64,000 nt of DNA. Source: Ruminococcus sp. CAG:563. Its GTDB lineage: Bacteria; Bacillota; Clostridia; Oscillospirales; Acutalibacteraceae. Shown in pieces: positions 44,598 through 54,203 of this stretch. Where the stretch lies: NCBI GenBank assembly GCA_000434915.1, contig FR882085.1, forward strand, positions 37,520 through 101,519, in the 5' to 3' direction. Numbering within the stretch: position 1 is the stretch's first letter; each line of letters opens with the position of its first letter. The notes under the pieces were generated by a model. It was not told the origin of the DNA. It did no database searches and saw nothing but the letters and a program-made list of their open reading frames with translations. Made by a program: the position numbers and the translations under genes.

Positions 44598-45640
44598 ATC
44601 TTTTCACCGTTTGAAACAAGAAAGAGTTTTGTAATGGTCTGCTCAAGCACAAGTCTGCCGCTGACCGAGGTTGACTTCAAGAGCCTGTCGGCATCATCGA
44701 GAACGTCAAGAAAGGTTCTCAACTGAGTAACGGAATATTTTGAAGCGGCTCTTGCACCGTTTGTAAGCCTGAATTCCTTATTGCGATAGTTAAAATCCTT
44801 GCCTGCGTCCTCGGGTCTCAAGCCTCCGCTCGAGTAAACCTTTGCACGGTACATATCGACATATGGCGTTATAAGCGCACCGAGAATATTAATCGGCTCC
44901 TCCTTCATGGCAATGAGAGTATCGAGAATATACATTGCAAGGTCGCAGTTACCCGATGTCAAAGCCTTTGTGAGGTCAAATACCCTCGCCTGCACAGTCT
45001 TGACAACAACGGCGTCAATGTGCTCTTTCCCGATTTCTCCCTCTTTTCTGTAGGCGCAGATCTTGTCAAGCTCATTGATAATTACGGTCATATCGTCGCC
45101 GATCAGCGTCAGTAAATAACGTGCATTCGATTGAGAAATCGTGCAATTTCTTGACGCCGCACCCTTTTCGATAAGCTTAATCAGCTGGTTTAGCCCTGCA
45201 TGCTCAAAGGAAACCGAGCAGCCTGCCTTATCAATTTCGGCAAGCATTTTTTTACCCTTTGCGCTTTTCATATTAACGTCGGTGCTCGGATTCGAGATAA
45301 GTATAACCGTAGTGTCGGGGATATCCGAAATGAGCTTAAGGAACTTTTCCGAAGCGTCGGCATTGAGACTGTCTGCGGCAAAATCCTTTATCAGGATAAG
45401 GGTTCTTTCGCTCATCATCGGCAAGGCTTCGGCCGCTTGTGCAACCTTGTCAAAGTCAACTTCTTTACCGTCATATTGATGGAAATTGAAGTCGGCAAAG
45501 GCCGGATCGACAGCCTTTTTCTGAATGAGGGCGGTATAATGCCTTATAAGATATTTTTCGTCGCCGTAAAGAAAATATAAGCGAGCAAAATTTCCCGAGC
45601 TGATTTGTTTTTTAAATTCGATCTCACTCAGCTGTGGCAT
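44594..45640 (-). CDS. holA: DNA polymerase III delta subunit
   Basis: A 348-residue clamp-loader wrench subunit. The N-terminal LYFLYGDEKYLIRHY segment and central helical domain match the family. The ATG at 45640 follows GAGGAGGG closely, so it is preferred over an earlier in-frame codon. It comes right after comEC, as in many Firmicutes. Confidence 0.92.
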   Translation of the reverse strand: MPQLSEIEFKKQISSGNFARLYFLYGDEKYLIRHYTALIQKKAVDPAFADFNFHQYDGKEVDFDKVAQAAEALPMMSERTLILIKDFAADSLNADASEKFLKLISDIPDTTVILISNPSTDVNMKSAKGKKMLAEIDKAGCSVSFEHAGLNQLIKLIEKGAASRNCTISQSNARYLLTLIGDDMTVIINELDKICAYRKEGEIGKEHIDAVVVKTVQARVFDLTKALTSGNCDLAMYILDTLIAMKEEPINILGALITPYVDMYRAKVYSSGGLRPEDAGKDFNYRNKEFRLTNGARAASKYSVTQLRTFLDVLDDADRLLKSTSVSGRLVLEQTITKLFLVSNGEKI

Positions 45641-45641
45641 A

Positions 45642-47795
45642 TCAACCCTCCTCAACAATTATTTTATAATTATTATCCTTAATTTTTATATCAATGTTTC
45701 CGAATTCACCCGTTGAAACCAATCCGTTTTTGTCGGTCTCTCCGGATATAACAACGTTTTCAAATTCCGATTCATCATACGGCTCCGTTCCGATATAAAC
45801 ATCACCGACAAGGTATTCCTCGGGAACATTTTCAATGTCGTCAGCACGAAGAAGAATGCAAATCGTCACATTCTGAGCAGTGCAGTAAGCCACGCTGAAA
45901 TGCTGATCGGAAACAAATTCAAGGCTTGTATCTTTAAAAAGATTTACTTGTGCATTTGTGGCTTTTATTATTTTATCATCCGGCAAAACCGATGTCAATG
46001 AGCTGTCGATTTTGGGAACGACCAGCTTTTCGGGGTTGCTCTCTTTAATAACCGACAATACTCCCGGAGAGCTGCTGCCTTTAACGTCGGCAATCATCAT
46101 ATCAGACCTGGCATCATCAAGAGCCGATGAAATGTATTTATTCCGGCTTTGAGAACAAACCAAAGCGTTTTTGCCGTCCTGCGAAATCATTACGGCAATG
46201 CTGTCATCAACATTTAATACCTCGAAATATGTATAACCGGCATAGTTAAAATGATAAAGCAAGCAACAAATCATTACAGTCATTGCACACCCTAAGCAGG
46301 AAAATCTAAATGCCGTCTTGTTCTTAAAAACAAGAAATGAGCACGCAACAATCGCATAAAATGCAATCACGCCGTAAGTCCAGTATTCATTGGACGTATC
46401 TATTGTCGCAAGAGGCCAATGTGCAACATCTCCGACAACCTTCACAATATATTTTGCAAAACAGCCTGTCGCAACGGCAAAGAAATCGCCTGCCGCGCCG
46501 AGCGGATAAAGCAAAGCCGTGAAGCCGCCGCATAGCATGCAAAGAGATGCAACATAAGTTATTGACAAATTTGAAAAAATCGAATAGACCGAAACATAGC
46601 CGATGAACACAATTATAAAGCCCAGTGATGCAACGGTTGCGCAAACAGAAACAAACACCGACTCAACGGCAACCTTAATTAAAGCCTTTATAAATCCGCC
46701 GTTAAGCAACGGCTCAATCCGTTTTCTAAGCCACGGATTCAACGCAACTATGCCGAAGGTTGACGAAAAGGACAGAAGAAAGCCTATGTCTGCAACAATC
46801 AACGGATTAACTATTCCGAGAATAAGTGCTGCAAAGCCGAGCGAGTTTACCGGATCGGCCTTTCGCCTGAATAAATTGCCGGCAAGAATCACCAAAAGCA
46901 TAATTCCGGCTCTGCAAACAGACGGTGAAAAACCTGTCACACCCATAAAGAACAAAGTAAAAGCAATTCCGATTGACGAATTCAGCCTTTTCTTAACGCC
47001 GATAAGCTCAAGTATCGCATATAAACCCATTACCCAAACGGATAAGTGCATACCCGAAACGGCGAACACCGGTGCGACTCCCGCCGCTCTGATATTTCCG
47101 AGAAGCTCGGTTGAAATATAATCCTTGTTGCCGGTCAGCATTCCTACGGTAATTCCCCCGTAATCGTTCGGCAGCTTGTCAAGTATTCTGCTTTCAACAG
47201 TCTTTCTGAATTTAAGAAGATGATAAGCCAACGGTTTATTTTCCGTCCTGATAATCTCAATCGGATAATCGTCGTAATTGCCGACATAGCCCCCGAGGAA
47301 AATCCCCTTGGAATGATAATAGAGCTTTATATCGCTCGAAAATGAGCCGATTTCATAGATATGAACTTTAAGCTTTATTTTATCATACGGTTCTGCATTG
47401 ATGTATTGCGAGGCGGATAGCCACAGCTTAACGCCGAAATCCTCGCCGTCAACGGATTCGGTTTTGAGCGTGTAGTAATACTTGGAATGTTTAAACTCCG
47501 GCTCGTCAAGGACCGTCGCCTCGATAACGGACTCCTTATCCGTCAGACTGTCGGCATAGGATATTTTATAGTCGCTGAGCACCTCAAAGGATACTCCCGA
47601 AAAAATAAGAGCCGCCGCAATAAAAAACGGAGTAACACGTTCACGGAATTTACGAATAAATAACGTAAGCAAAAGTATTATAATTCCTGCACCGATCGCT
47701 GCGAAGGAAAATCTGTCGTCAAAATAGGCACAGAGAAACAGAACCGATAATGATGAAAAGCCCATGATTGCCATGGGCCTGTATCTCAATTTCAT
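45642..47795 (-). CDS. comEC: ComEC/Rec2-type membrane channel protein with degenerate hydrolase domain
   Basis: A 717-residue polytopic protein. N-terminal helices, an OB-fold-like outer segment (about 85-180) and the Competence domain (about 210-490, including MLTGNKDYISTELLGNIRAAGVAPVFAVSGMHLSVW) are present. The C-terminal region (about 540-717) keeps the start of a metallo-beta-lactamase fold (FEVLNVDDSIAVMIS), but the expected HxHxDH is replaced by a DVKGSSSPG segment, so it cannot be a metal hydrolase. ComEC transports single-stranded DNA. The start overlaps the upstream phosphoribosyltransferase (ATGA), and no clear ribosome binding site is visible. Confidence 0.87.
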   Translation of the reverse strand: MKLRYRPMAIMGFSSLSVLFLCAYFDDRFSFAAIGAGIIILLLTLFIRKFRERVTPFFIAAALIFSGVSFEVLSDYKISYADSLTDKESVIEATVLDEPEFKHSKYYYTLKTESVDGEDFGVKLWLSASQYINAEPYDKIKLKVHIYEIGSFSSDIKLYYHSKGIFLGGYVGNYDDYPIEIIRTENKPLAYHLLKFRKTVESRILDKLPNDYGGITVGMLTGNKDYISTELLGNIRAAGVAPVFAVSGMHLSVWVMGLYAILELIGVKKRLNSSIGIAFTLFFMGVTGFSPSVCRAGIMLLVILAGNLFRRKADPVNSLGFAALILGIVNPLIVADIGFLLSFSSTFGIVALNPWLRKRIEPLLNGGFIKALIKVAVESVFVSVCATVASLGFIIVFIGYVSVYSIFSNLSITYVASLCMLCGGFTALLYPLGAAGDFFAVATGCFAKYIVKVVGDVAHWPLATIDTSNEYWTYGVIAFYAIVACSFLVFKNKTAFRFSCLGCAMTVMICCLLYHFNYAGYTYFEVLNVDDSIAVMISQDGKNALVCSQSRNKYISSALDDARSDMMIADVKGSSSPGVLSVIKESNPEKLVVPKIDSSLTSVLPDDKIIKATNAQVNLFKDTSLEFVSDQHFSVAYCTAQNVTICILLRADDIENVPEEYLVGDVYIGTEPYDESEFENVVISGETDKNGLVSTGEFGNIDIKIKDNNYKIIVEEG

Positions 47796-48331
47796 TTGAA
47801 GATGAGAGGAAGCTTCTCAAGGAAAACAATGTCCGTTCTGTCCGCAGCATCGCCCTCGGCAAGGACTGCCGCCTTGGCAACGATATCAACATCGAACTTG
47901 TTAACAAGCTCCTCAACGGATTCAAGCGACTTACCGGTGGAAATAACATCGTCGAGAATAACAATTTTCTTTCCTCTGATCTGCTCGCCGTCCGCACCGT
48001 CAAGAATGAGCTTCTGCTCTGTGGCGGTCGTGATGGACTTGACCGAAACAGAAACCGGATTTTGCATATAGAGCTTCTCTTTTTTGCGAACAACAAAATA
48101 TTTCTTGCCGCTCTGGCGTGACATTTCGTAAGCAAGAGGGATACTCTTAGCCTCGGGAGTTACAATATAATCGAACTCGGGGAGCTTTTTAAGAAGCTCG
48201 GCTGCGGCCGCAACGGTAAGCTCAACGTCACCGAAAATAATAAATCCTGCAATGGAAACATTTTCGTTAAGCGGACAAACGGGAAGCTCTCTTTCGAGTC
48301 CCGCAATTTTCATTTTGTAAGTTTCTGACAT
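47792..48331 (-). CDS. Purine-type phosphoribosyltransferase
   Basis: A 179-residue protein with the PRPP-binding motif in VILDDVISTGKS (about 130-140) and an upstream VTPEAKSIPLAYEMSRQSGKK substrate region. The closest relatives appear to be adenine or xanthine phosphoribosyltransferases, but I cannot decide which. A good GGAAG lies upstream. It overlaps comEC by four bases. Confidence 0.85.
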   Translation of the reverse strand: MSETYKMKIAGLERELPVCPLNENVSIAGFIIFGDVELTVAAAAELLKKLPEFDYIVTPEAKSIPLAYEMSRQSGKKYFVVRKKEKLYMQNPVSVSVKSITTATEQKLILDGADGEQIRGKKIVILDDVISTGKSLESVEELVNKFDVDIVAKAAVLAEGDAADRTDIVFLEKLPLIFK

Positions 48332-48390
48332 ATATGATACTTCCTTTCAAGCTTTTGACAAAGAATTACTTGCAATAATTGTTTCGTTTA

Positions 48391-48729
48391 TCAGCCTGCC
48401 GGCCAGCCGAATTCTCTGCCGCCCATAAGGTGAAAATGAAGATGCTTGACGGTCTGTCCTGCGATATCACCGCAGTTGTTGACTATACGGAAGCCGTCGT
48501 CAAGACCTTCCTGCTTTGCAATTTTGGCAGCAACCTCAAAGATGTGAGCCACAACAGCACTGTTGCTCTCGTCGATCTCGGCGGCCGATTTGATATGCTG
48601 CTTCGGGATAATGAGAATATGTGTCGGTGCCTGAGGCTCGATATCACGGAATGCGAAAACCTGATCGTCCTCATAGACTTTGTTTGACGGTATTTCCCCG
48701 TTAATTATTTTACAAAAAAGACAATCCAT
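48391..48729 (-). CDS. HIT-family nucleotide hydrolase/transferase
   Basis: A 112-residue HIT protein with the catalytic triad motif HLHFHLMGG near the C-terminus and the IPKQHI segment. The N-terminal CLFCKIINGEIPS motif is typical of the HinT branch. These enzymes hydrolyse AMP-lysine-type or similar nucleoside phosphoramidates. It lies 15 bases after alaS with a strong AGGAGG. Confidence 0.95.
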   Translation of the reverse strand: MDCLFCKIINGEIPSNKVYEDDQVFAFRDIEPQAPTHILIIPKQHIKSAAEIDESNSAVVAHIFEVAAKIAKQEGLDDGFRIVNNCGDIAGQTVKHLHFHLMGGREFGWPAG

Positions 48730-48744
48730 AACTATCCTCCTGAT

Positions 48745-51384
48745 TTATTTAATAAGAGATTTGACGATATCGGCAACCGCTGCGATTGCTTCATCTACCT
48801 TATCTATATCCTTTGCACCTGCCATTGCGAAATCCGGCTTACCGCCGCCGTTTCCGCCTGCTAACTTGGCAACTGCACGAACAACGTCGCCCGCCTTAAC
48901 TCCGCTCTTAACAGCTTCGGGAGCACAACAAGCGGCAAAATTAGCCGAGCCTTTTTCTTTATTAACCGAGCCGAAAACAGCAACAATATTGCCGCCCTCC
49001 GCCTTAGCTTTATCGGAAAGCTGGCGAAGCTCGTCCACGGTTACCTCTCCTGCGTTTGCGGCAATAACCTTGAGCGAACCGACCTCAACGGCATTGTCAA
49101 AGAGACTGCCGGAGCGCATCTCGGTAAGCTGAGCGGTGAGAGCTTCTATTTCCCTGTCCTTCTCTTTAAGCTCATTTGAAATCGAAACGGCTTTCTTCTC
49201 GATATCCGACGGATTGGCAACCTTGAGAGCCGCCGCAGTGCCGAAAATCCTTGAATTGAGCGAGTCGATATAATTGAGAACGCCGGTACCGGTTACAGCC
49301 TCGATACGTCTTACGCCTGCGGCAACCGAGGTCTCCGTAATAATCTTGAAAAGTCCGAGCTTGCCTGTGTTGGAAACATGTGTTCCGCCGCAAAGCTCGG
49401 TCGAGAAATCTCCGGCCTTGACTACACGTACAACGTCGCCGTATTTCTCTCCGAAGAGTGCCATTGCACCTGTTTTCTTAGCCTCCTCAATCGGCATTTC
49501 CGTCATTGTGACGTTCTCGGCCGAAAGAATGATATGGTTGACCTCATTCTCAACGGTTTTCAGCTCGTCCGATGTCATAGCAGAGAAATGCGAAAAGTCA
49601 AAACGAACCGTATTTTCGTTAACAAGCTGACCTGCCTGCTCAACGTGCGAACCGAGCGTCTTTCTCAAAGCCGCCTGAAGAAGGTGCGCCGCCGTATGAT
49701 TTCTTGCGATTGCGTCTCTCCTCGTTGCGTTGATAACCGTCTTTACTCTGTCGCCTGTTTTTGCGTTGTCGCCGTCAATGATTCTGCCGTAATGAAGGAA
49801 AACACCGTCGTTGGTCTTTGTAGTGTTCTCAACCTCAAATGTAAAGCCGTCGCCGTAGATATAGCCTGTGTCGCCGACCTGTCCGCCGCTCTCGGCATAG
49901 AAGGAGCTCTTGTCCGTTACAAGGAACGAATCCGCTCCGTTTTCGAGAACGTCGCATCTGATACCGTCTGTGATAAAAGCAATTATTCTGCCCTCGGCTT
50001 CGTATGAATCATAGCCCTTGAACTCGGTCTTGGCAATTCCCTTTGTAACGACGCCGGTATCATCCCATCCCTCGGCACCTGCGCCCTTGTGAGCGTCACG
50101 GGAGCGCTTGCGCTGAACAAGAACAAGCTCCTTGAACCTCTCCTCATCAACGGTCATTCCCTTTTCTTCAAGGATTTCCTTTGTGAGGTCGATCGGGAAG
50201 CCGAATGTGTCCTGAAGCTTGAATGCGTCCTCGGCACTCAGCTCCTTTGACTCGGAGTCCTCAATCATCTTTGAGAGAACATCAAGTCCTGCGTCAATAG
50301 TTCTGTTGAAGCTCTCCTCCTCGGTCGAAATAACGTTGACAATAAAGTCACGCTTCTCAACAAGGTTGGGATAAGCATTCTTATTTTCATTGATAACCGT
50401 GTCGGCAACCTCGGCGAGGAACGGCCTGTTGATGCCGAGCAATCTGCCGTGTCTTGCCGCTCTTCTGAGCAGACGGCGAAGAACATAGCCTCTACCGCTG
50501 TTCGACGGCATAACTCCGTCGCCGATCATGAATGTTGTCGAACGGATATGGTCCGTGATAACACGAAGCGAAACATCGCTCTTTTCGTCGGTATGATACT
50601 CGACGCCCGAAATTTTGGCAATGTGCTTCATGATATTCTGAATAGTGTCAACCTCAAAAAGATTGTCAACATTCTGTGCAATACAGGCAAGTCTTTCAAG
50701 ACCCATGCCTGTGTCGATATTCGGATGAGCGAGCGGCGTATAATGGTTGTGTCCGTCATTCTCAAACTGCGTGAAAACGAGGTTCCAGAACTCAACGTAT
50801 CTGTCGCACTCGCAGCCGACCTTGCAATCGGGCTTTCCGCAGCCGTGCTCCGGTCCTCTGTCGTAATAAATCTCCGAACAAGGGCCGCAGGGACCTGCAC
50901 CGTGCTCCCAAAAATTATCCTCCTTGCCGAAGCGAACCATGTGGCTCTCCTGAACGCCGATTTCCTTTGTCCATATATCATAAGCCTCGTCGTCGTCAAG
51001 ATAAACGCTTATATAAAGCTTCTCGGGATCCATCTCCATTACCTTGGTGCAGAATTCCCATGCCCATGTGATGGCGTCATGCTTGAAATAATCACCGAAA
51101 GAGAAATTGCCGAGCATCTCAAAGTATGTGCCGTGACGTGCAGTCTTTCCGACATTCTCAATATCGGGTGTTCTGATACACTTCTGACATGTTGTAACTC
51201 TCGTTCTCGGCGGGGTGATCTCGCCGGTAAAATACTTTTTCATCGGCGACATACCTGCGTTGATAAGCAGAAGGCTCTTGTCGCCCTGCGGAATAAGCGA
51301 AAAACTCGGAAGTCTCAAATGACCCTTGCTCTCGTAAAACGAAAGAAATTTTTCTCTTAATTCGTTAAGTCCTGTCCATTCCAT
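48745..51384 (-). CDS. alaS: Alanyl-tRNA synthetase
   Basis: An 879-residue class II synthetase. It has an N-terminal catalytic core, the tRNA-recognition region, an editing domain with NHTAAHLL and the CGGTH zinc/editing motif, and a C-terminal DHHA1 oligomerisation domain. The length is normal. It has its own promoter in the 67-base gap before the MBL gene, with no room for a T-box leader. Confidence 0.97.
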   Translation of the reverse strand: MEWTGLNELREKFLSFYESKGHLRLPSFSLIPQGDKSLLLINAGMSPMKKYFTGEITPPRTRVTTCQKCIRTPDIENVGKTARHGTYFEMLGNFSFGDYFKHDAITWAWEFCTKVMEMDPEKLYISVYLDDDEAYDIWTKEIGVQESHMVRFGKEDNFWEHGAGPCGPCSEIYYDRGPEHGCGKPDCKVGCECDRYVEFWNLVFTQFENDGHNHYTPLAHPNIDTGMGLERLACIAQNVDNLFEVDTIQNIMKHIAKISGVEYHTDEKSDVSLRVITDHIRSTTFMIGDGVMPSNSGRGYVLRRLLRRAARHGRLLGINRPFLAEVADTVINENKNAYPNLVEKRDFIVNVISTEEESFNRTIDAGLDVLSKMIEDSESKELSAEDAFKLQDTFGFPIDLTKEILEEKGMTVDEERFKELVLVQRKRSRDAHKGAGAEGWDDTGVVTKGIAKTEFKGYDSYEAEGRIIAFITDGIRCDVLENGADSFLVTDKSSFYAESGGQVGDTGYIYGDGFTFEVENTTKTNDGVFLHYGRIIDGDNAKTGDRVKTVINATRRDAIARNHTAAHLLQAALRKTLGSHVEQAGQLVNENTVRFDFSHFSAMTSDELKTVENEVNHIILSAENVTMTEMPIEEAKKTGAMALFGEKYGDVVRVVKAGDFSTELCGGTHVSNTGKLGLFKIITETSVAAGVRRIEAVTGTGVLNYIDSLNSRIFGTAAALKVANPSDIEKKAVSISNELKEKDREIEALTAQLTEMRSGSLFDNAVEVGSLKVIAANAGEVTVDELRQLSDKAKAEGGNIVAVFGSVNKEKGSANFAACCAPEAVKSGVKAGDVVRAVAKLAGGNGGGKPDFAMAGAKDIDKVDEAIAAVADIVKSLIK

Positions 51385-51425
51385 AAATACAACTCCCTGT
51401 AATTTGAGTTAATAACCAATTTATT

Positions 51426-51455
51426 ATTATATGCTTATCGGCATATTAAAGTCAA
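51426..51455 (-). promoter_or_regulatory. Sigma-A promoter of alaS
   Basis: TTGACT and TATAAT are separated by 18 bases on the minus strand. The -35 overlaps the stop of the upstream MBL gene. Confidence 0.65.
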
Positions 51456-52366
51456 TCACATTTTGTAAATTCCTTTGAATTTGACTCAAAAACTATCGTC
51501 CCGAGCAAATCGGTGCGGAAATACTCTATTCCCATGCTTTCAAGCCGCTTTGTAACGACCTCATGCGGATGTCCGTAATCGTTATTCAGTCCGCAGCAGA
51601 TAACGGCATATTTCGGATTAACGGCCTTGAGCCATTTCTCGCTTGACGAGGTCTTGCTGCCATGGTGGCCGACATTGAGAATCGTTGCCGAATAGTCAAT
51701 ATTCTTCTGCAAAAGGTCCTTTTCAACCGTCGTTGTTGTGTCACCCGTGAACATAACGGATGTTTTGCCGAAGCTCACCCTTGTGACCGCCGACATATCG
51801 TTCAGATTGTCATAATCACGCAGCGGTGCGAAAATTTCCATTGTCATTTCACCGTATGAATACGTCTCGCCCGGTTCGGCGGCAATGACATTCTCCGCAT
51901 TGTCCGAAACGGCTGTCAGGAACTTTTCATAGGTTTTGCTCGTCGGAATAAGCTTCTCGGGTATCTCCGGCATTATAAAATCCTTGACTTTGAATTCATA
52001 AAGCAGCTTCGTCATTGCACCCATGTGGTCGGAATGCGGATGAGTCACAAGAACACAGTCAAGGGTGTCAATGTTTAGATTCTTTATGTAGCATATGACC
52101 GTCTGAGCCGCTCCGACCTCTCCGGAGTCAACAAGAATCGTTTTTTCTCCGCATCTGAGCAGTGTGCAATTACCCTGTCCTACATCAATAAAGCTGACAT
52201 ACATCTTGTCCGGATTGCTCTGCTCGGTATTTCTCAGTCCGGCTTCTTCGTAAATATCCTTAAAATCGCCGAAGAACCTTGTGCCGAGCACCGCAAGAAC
52301 GGCAACAATCAGAACGATTATACATGTAACGGCCTTAGAATTAATATTTTTTCTTCTTTTTGTCAT
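51452..52366 (-). CDS. Membrane-anchored ComEC-type metallo-beta-lactamase hydrolase
   Basis: A 304-residue protein (start at 52366, overlapping ygiQ by 26 bases). An N-terminal helix (about 12-30) precedes an intact MBL domain of the ComEC C-terminal type: FIDVGQGNCTLL near 59-70, HPHSDH metal motif at 109-114, FTGDTTT near 210 and a later NVGHHGSKTSS motif. It is a predicted outward-facing nuclease or hydrolase. It may supply the activity that the comEC protein here has lost. The ribosome binding site is weak. Confidence 0.87.
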   Translation of the reverse strand: MTKRRKNINSKAVTCIIVLIVAVLAVLGTRFFGDFKDIYEEAGLRNTEQSNPDKMYVSFIDVGQGNCTLLRCGEKTILVDSGEVGAAQTVICYIKNLNIDTLDCVLVTHPHSDHMGAMTKLLYEFKVKDFIMPEIPEKLIPTSKTYEKFLTAVSDNAENVIAAEPGETYSYGEMTMEIFAPLRDYDNLNDMSAVTRVSFGKTSVMFTGDTTTTVEKDLLQKNIDYSATILNVGHHGSKTSSSEKWLKAVNPKYAVICCGLNNDYGHPHEVVTKRLESMGIEYFRTDLLGTIVFESNSKEFTKCD

Positions 52367-54200
52367 ATCTGTTACCGTTATTGAAACCGCTCTTTTGAGG
52401 TCTGCCTGCGTTCGTTCGCTTCGGCGCAACCAAGCATTTTTCCGAATAGCCTATTAAATCATGCCTGCCGGCTTTTCTGAGTGCTTCTTCGCAAAGGTCT
52501 CTGTTCTTCGGGTCGTAATATTGCAAAAGCGCACGCTGCAAGGCTTTGTCGTGCGGAGTTTTCGCAACATAGACCTCTTTCATTGTATATGGGTCAAGCC
52601 CCGTGTAAAACATGCAGGTTGAAATCGTTCCCGGTGTGGGATAAAAGTCCTGAACCTGCTCGGGACGGATATGTCTTTTCTTAAGGAATACAGCCAGTTC
52701 AACCGCATCCTTTAGCGTTGAGCCCGGGTGCGACGACATTAGATAAGGAACAAGATACTGTTCCTTGCCGACGGAATTAGTTATTTCAAAGTATTTCTTT
52801 GAAAACTCAATATACGCTTCAATATGCGGCTTACCCATCTTATCAAGAACCGCCGCAGAGCAATGCTCCGGTGCGACCTTGAGCTGACCGCTGACATGAT
52901 ATTTGACAAGCTCACGGAAGAACGTATCGTCCGGATCTTTGAGCATGTAGTCATATCTGATTCCCGAACGGATAAACACCTTTTTGACCTTCGGCAGTTC
53001 ACGAACGGTTCTCAGAATATCAAGATACTCACTGTGATCGGCTTTCAAAGCCTTGCACGGTGTCGGTGCAAGACACTTCTTGCCCTTGCAAAGTCCTTTT
53101 TCAAGCTGAACAAGACAGCTTGTACGCCTGAAATTGGCAGTCGGACCGCCTATATCATGAATATAGCCCTTGAAATTCGGCTTTTCCGTAAGCATTTTTG
53201 CTTCTTTTATAATAGATTCCTTGCTTCTTGTCGTAACAAATCTACCCTGATGGAAAGCAATCGAGCAGAAGTTGCATGCGCCGAAGCATCCACGGTTATG
53301 TGTAATCGAAAATTCGACCTCTTCGATCGCAGGAACGCCGCCCATTTTTTCATAGCACGGATGATATGTTCTCTCGTAAGGAAGCGAATAAACCCAGTCC
53401 ATCTCCTCCTGAGTGAGCGGAGGCATCGGCGGATTCTGCACAAGCATTTTGTTGCCGTGACGCTGTTTAATGAGCTTACCTCTTATATGATCCTGCTCGT
53501 CCTGCTCAATTCGGCATGAAACGGCATATTCTTTTTTGCTCTTGCAAACGTTTTCAAAGGACGGACACTCTGCGCCGTAAAGCGGAGTTTCCCTCACATC
53601 ACAGGCGTAGCAGGTTCCTCTGACGTCGGTAATTGAGCTTATCGGCTCGCCGTTGGAAAGTCTGCGGCAAATTTCAATCGTCTGATTCTCGCCCATTCCG
53701 TAAGAAATAAGGTCGGCCTGCGAATCAAAAAGAATACTTCTTCTGATTTTATCGTCCCAGTAGTCGTAATGCGCAAAGCGGCGAAGCGACGCTTCAAGGC
53801 CGCCGATTATGATGGGAATGTCGCCGTAGAGCTCCCTTATCTTGTTGCAATAAACAATTACGGCTCTGTCGGGTCTTAACCCCATAACTTTTCCCGGGGA
53901 ATAAGCGTCCTGACTCCGGTGCTTCTTTGCCGCCGTGTAGTGGGCCACCATTGAGTCAATATTGCCCGAGGAAACCATGAAGCCGAGCCTTGGTCTGCCG
54001 AAGCGAAGAAAATCATCATTCGTTCTCCAATCCGGCTGACTGAGAAAAGCCACTCTGTAGCCTTCGGCCTCCATTACTCTCGTAATTATAGCCGCACCGA
54101 AGCTGGGATGGTCAACGTAGGCGTCGCCCGAGACATAGACAAAGTCAACCTCGTCCCATCCTCTTTCTTTAACTTCTTCTGCGGATATCGGTAAAAACAT
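52341..54200 (-). CDS. YgiQ family radical SAM protein
   Basis: A 619-residue protein with an N-terminal B12-binding-like domain and a radical SAM domain with the Cys triad in NRGCFGACNFCSIAFHQGR. The C-terminal region is basic with many Lys/Arg. Function is unknown despite wide distribution. It lies three bases after ftsK/spoIIIE. Confidence 0.92.
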   Translation of the reverse strand: MFLPISAEEVKERGWDEVDFVYVSGDAYVDHPSFGAAIITRVMEAEGYRVAFLSQPDWRTNDDFLRFGRPRLGFMVSSGNIDSMVAHYTAAKKHRSQDAYSPGKVMGLRPDRAVIVYCNKIRELYGDIPIIIGGLEASLRRFAHYDYWDDKIRRSILFDSQADLISYGMGENQTIEICRRLSNGEPISSITDVRGTCYACDVRETPLYGAECPSFENVCKSKKEYAVSCRIEQDEQDHIRGKLIKQRHGNKMLVQNPPMPPLTQEEMDWVYSLPYERTYHPCYEKMGGVPAIEEVEFSITHNRGCFGACNFCSIAFHQGRFVTTRSKESIIKEAKMLTEKPNFKGYIHDIGGPTANFRRTSCLVQLEKGLCKGKKCLAPTPCKALKADHSEYLDILRTVRELPKVKKVFIRSGIRYDYMLKDPDDTFFRELVKYHVSGQLKVAPEHCSAAVLDKMGKPHIEAYIEFSKKYFEITNSVGKEQYLVPYLMSSHPGSTLKDAVELAVFLKKRHIRPEQVQDFYPTPGTISTCMFYTGLDPYTMKEVYVAKTPHDKALQRALLQYYDPKNRDLCEEALRKAGRHDLIGYSEKCLVAPKRTNAGRPQKSGFNNGNRYDKKKKKY

Positions 54201-54203
54201 AAA

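Noticed and set aside
50449..51360. Open frame of 303 codons on the plus strand
   Set aside because: Antisense to alaS, which is certain. It is a shadow of the minus-strand codons.
51385..51451. Possible T-box leader before alaS
   Set aside because: Only 67 bases separate the genes, and they contain a plain sigma-A promoter. A T-box needs more than 150 bases and a terminator.
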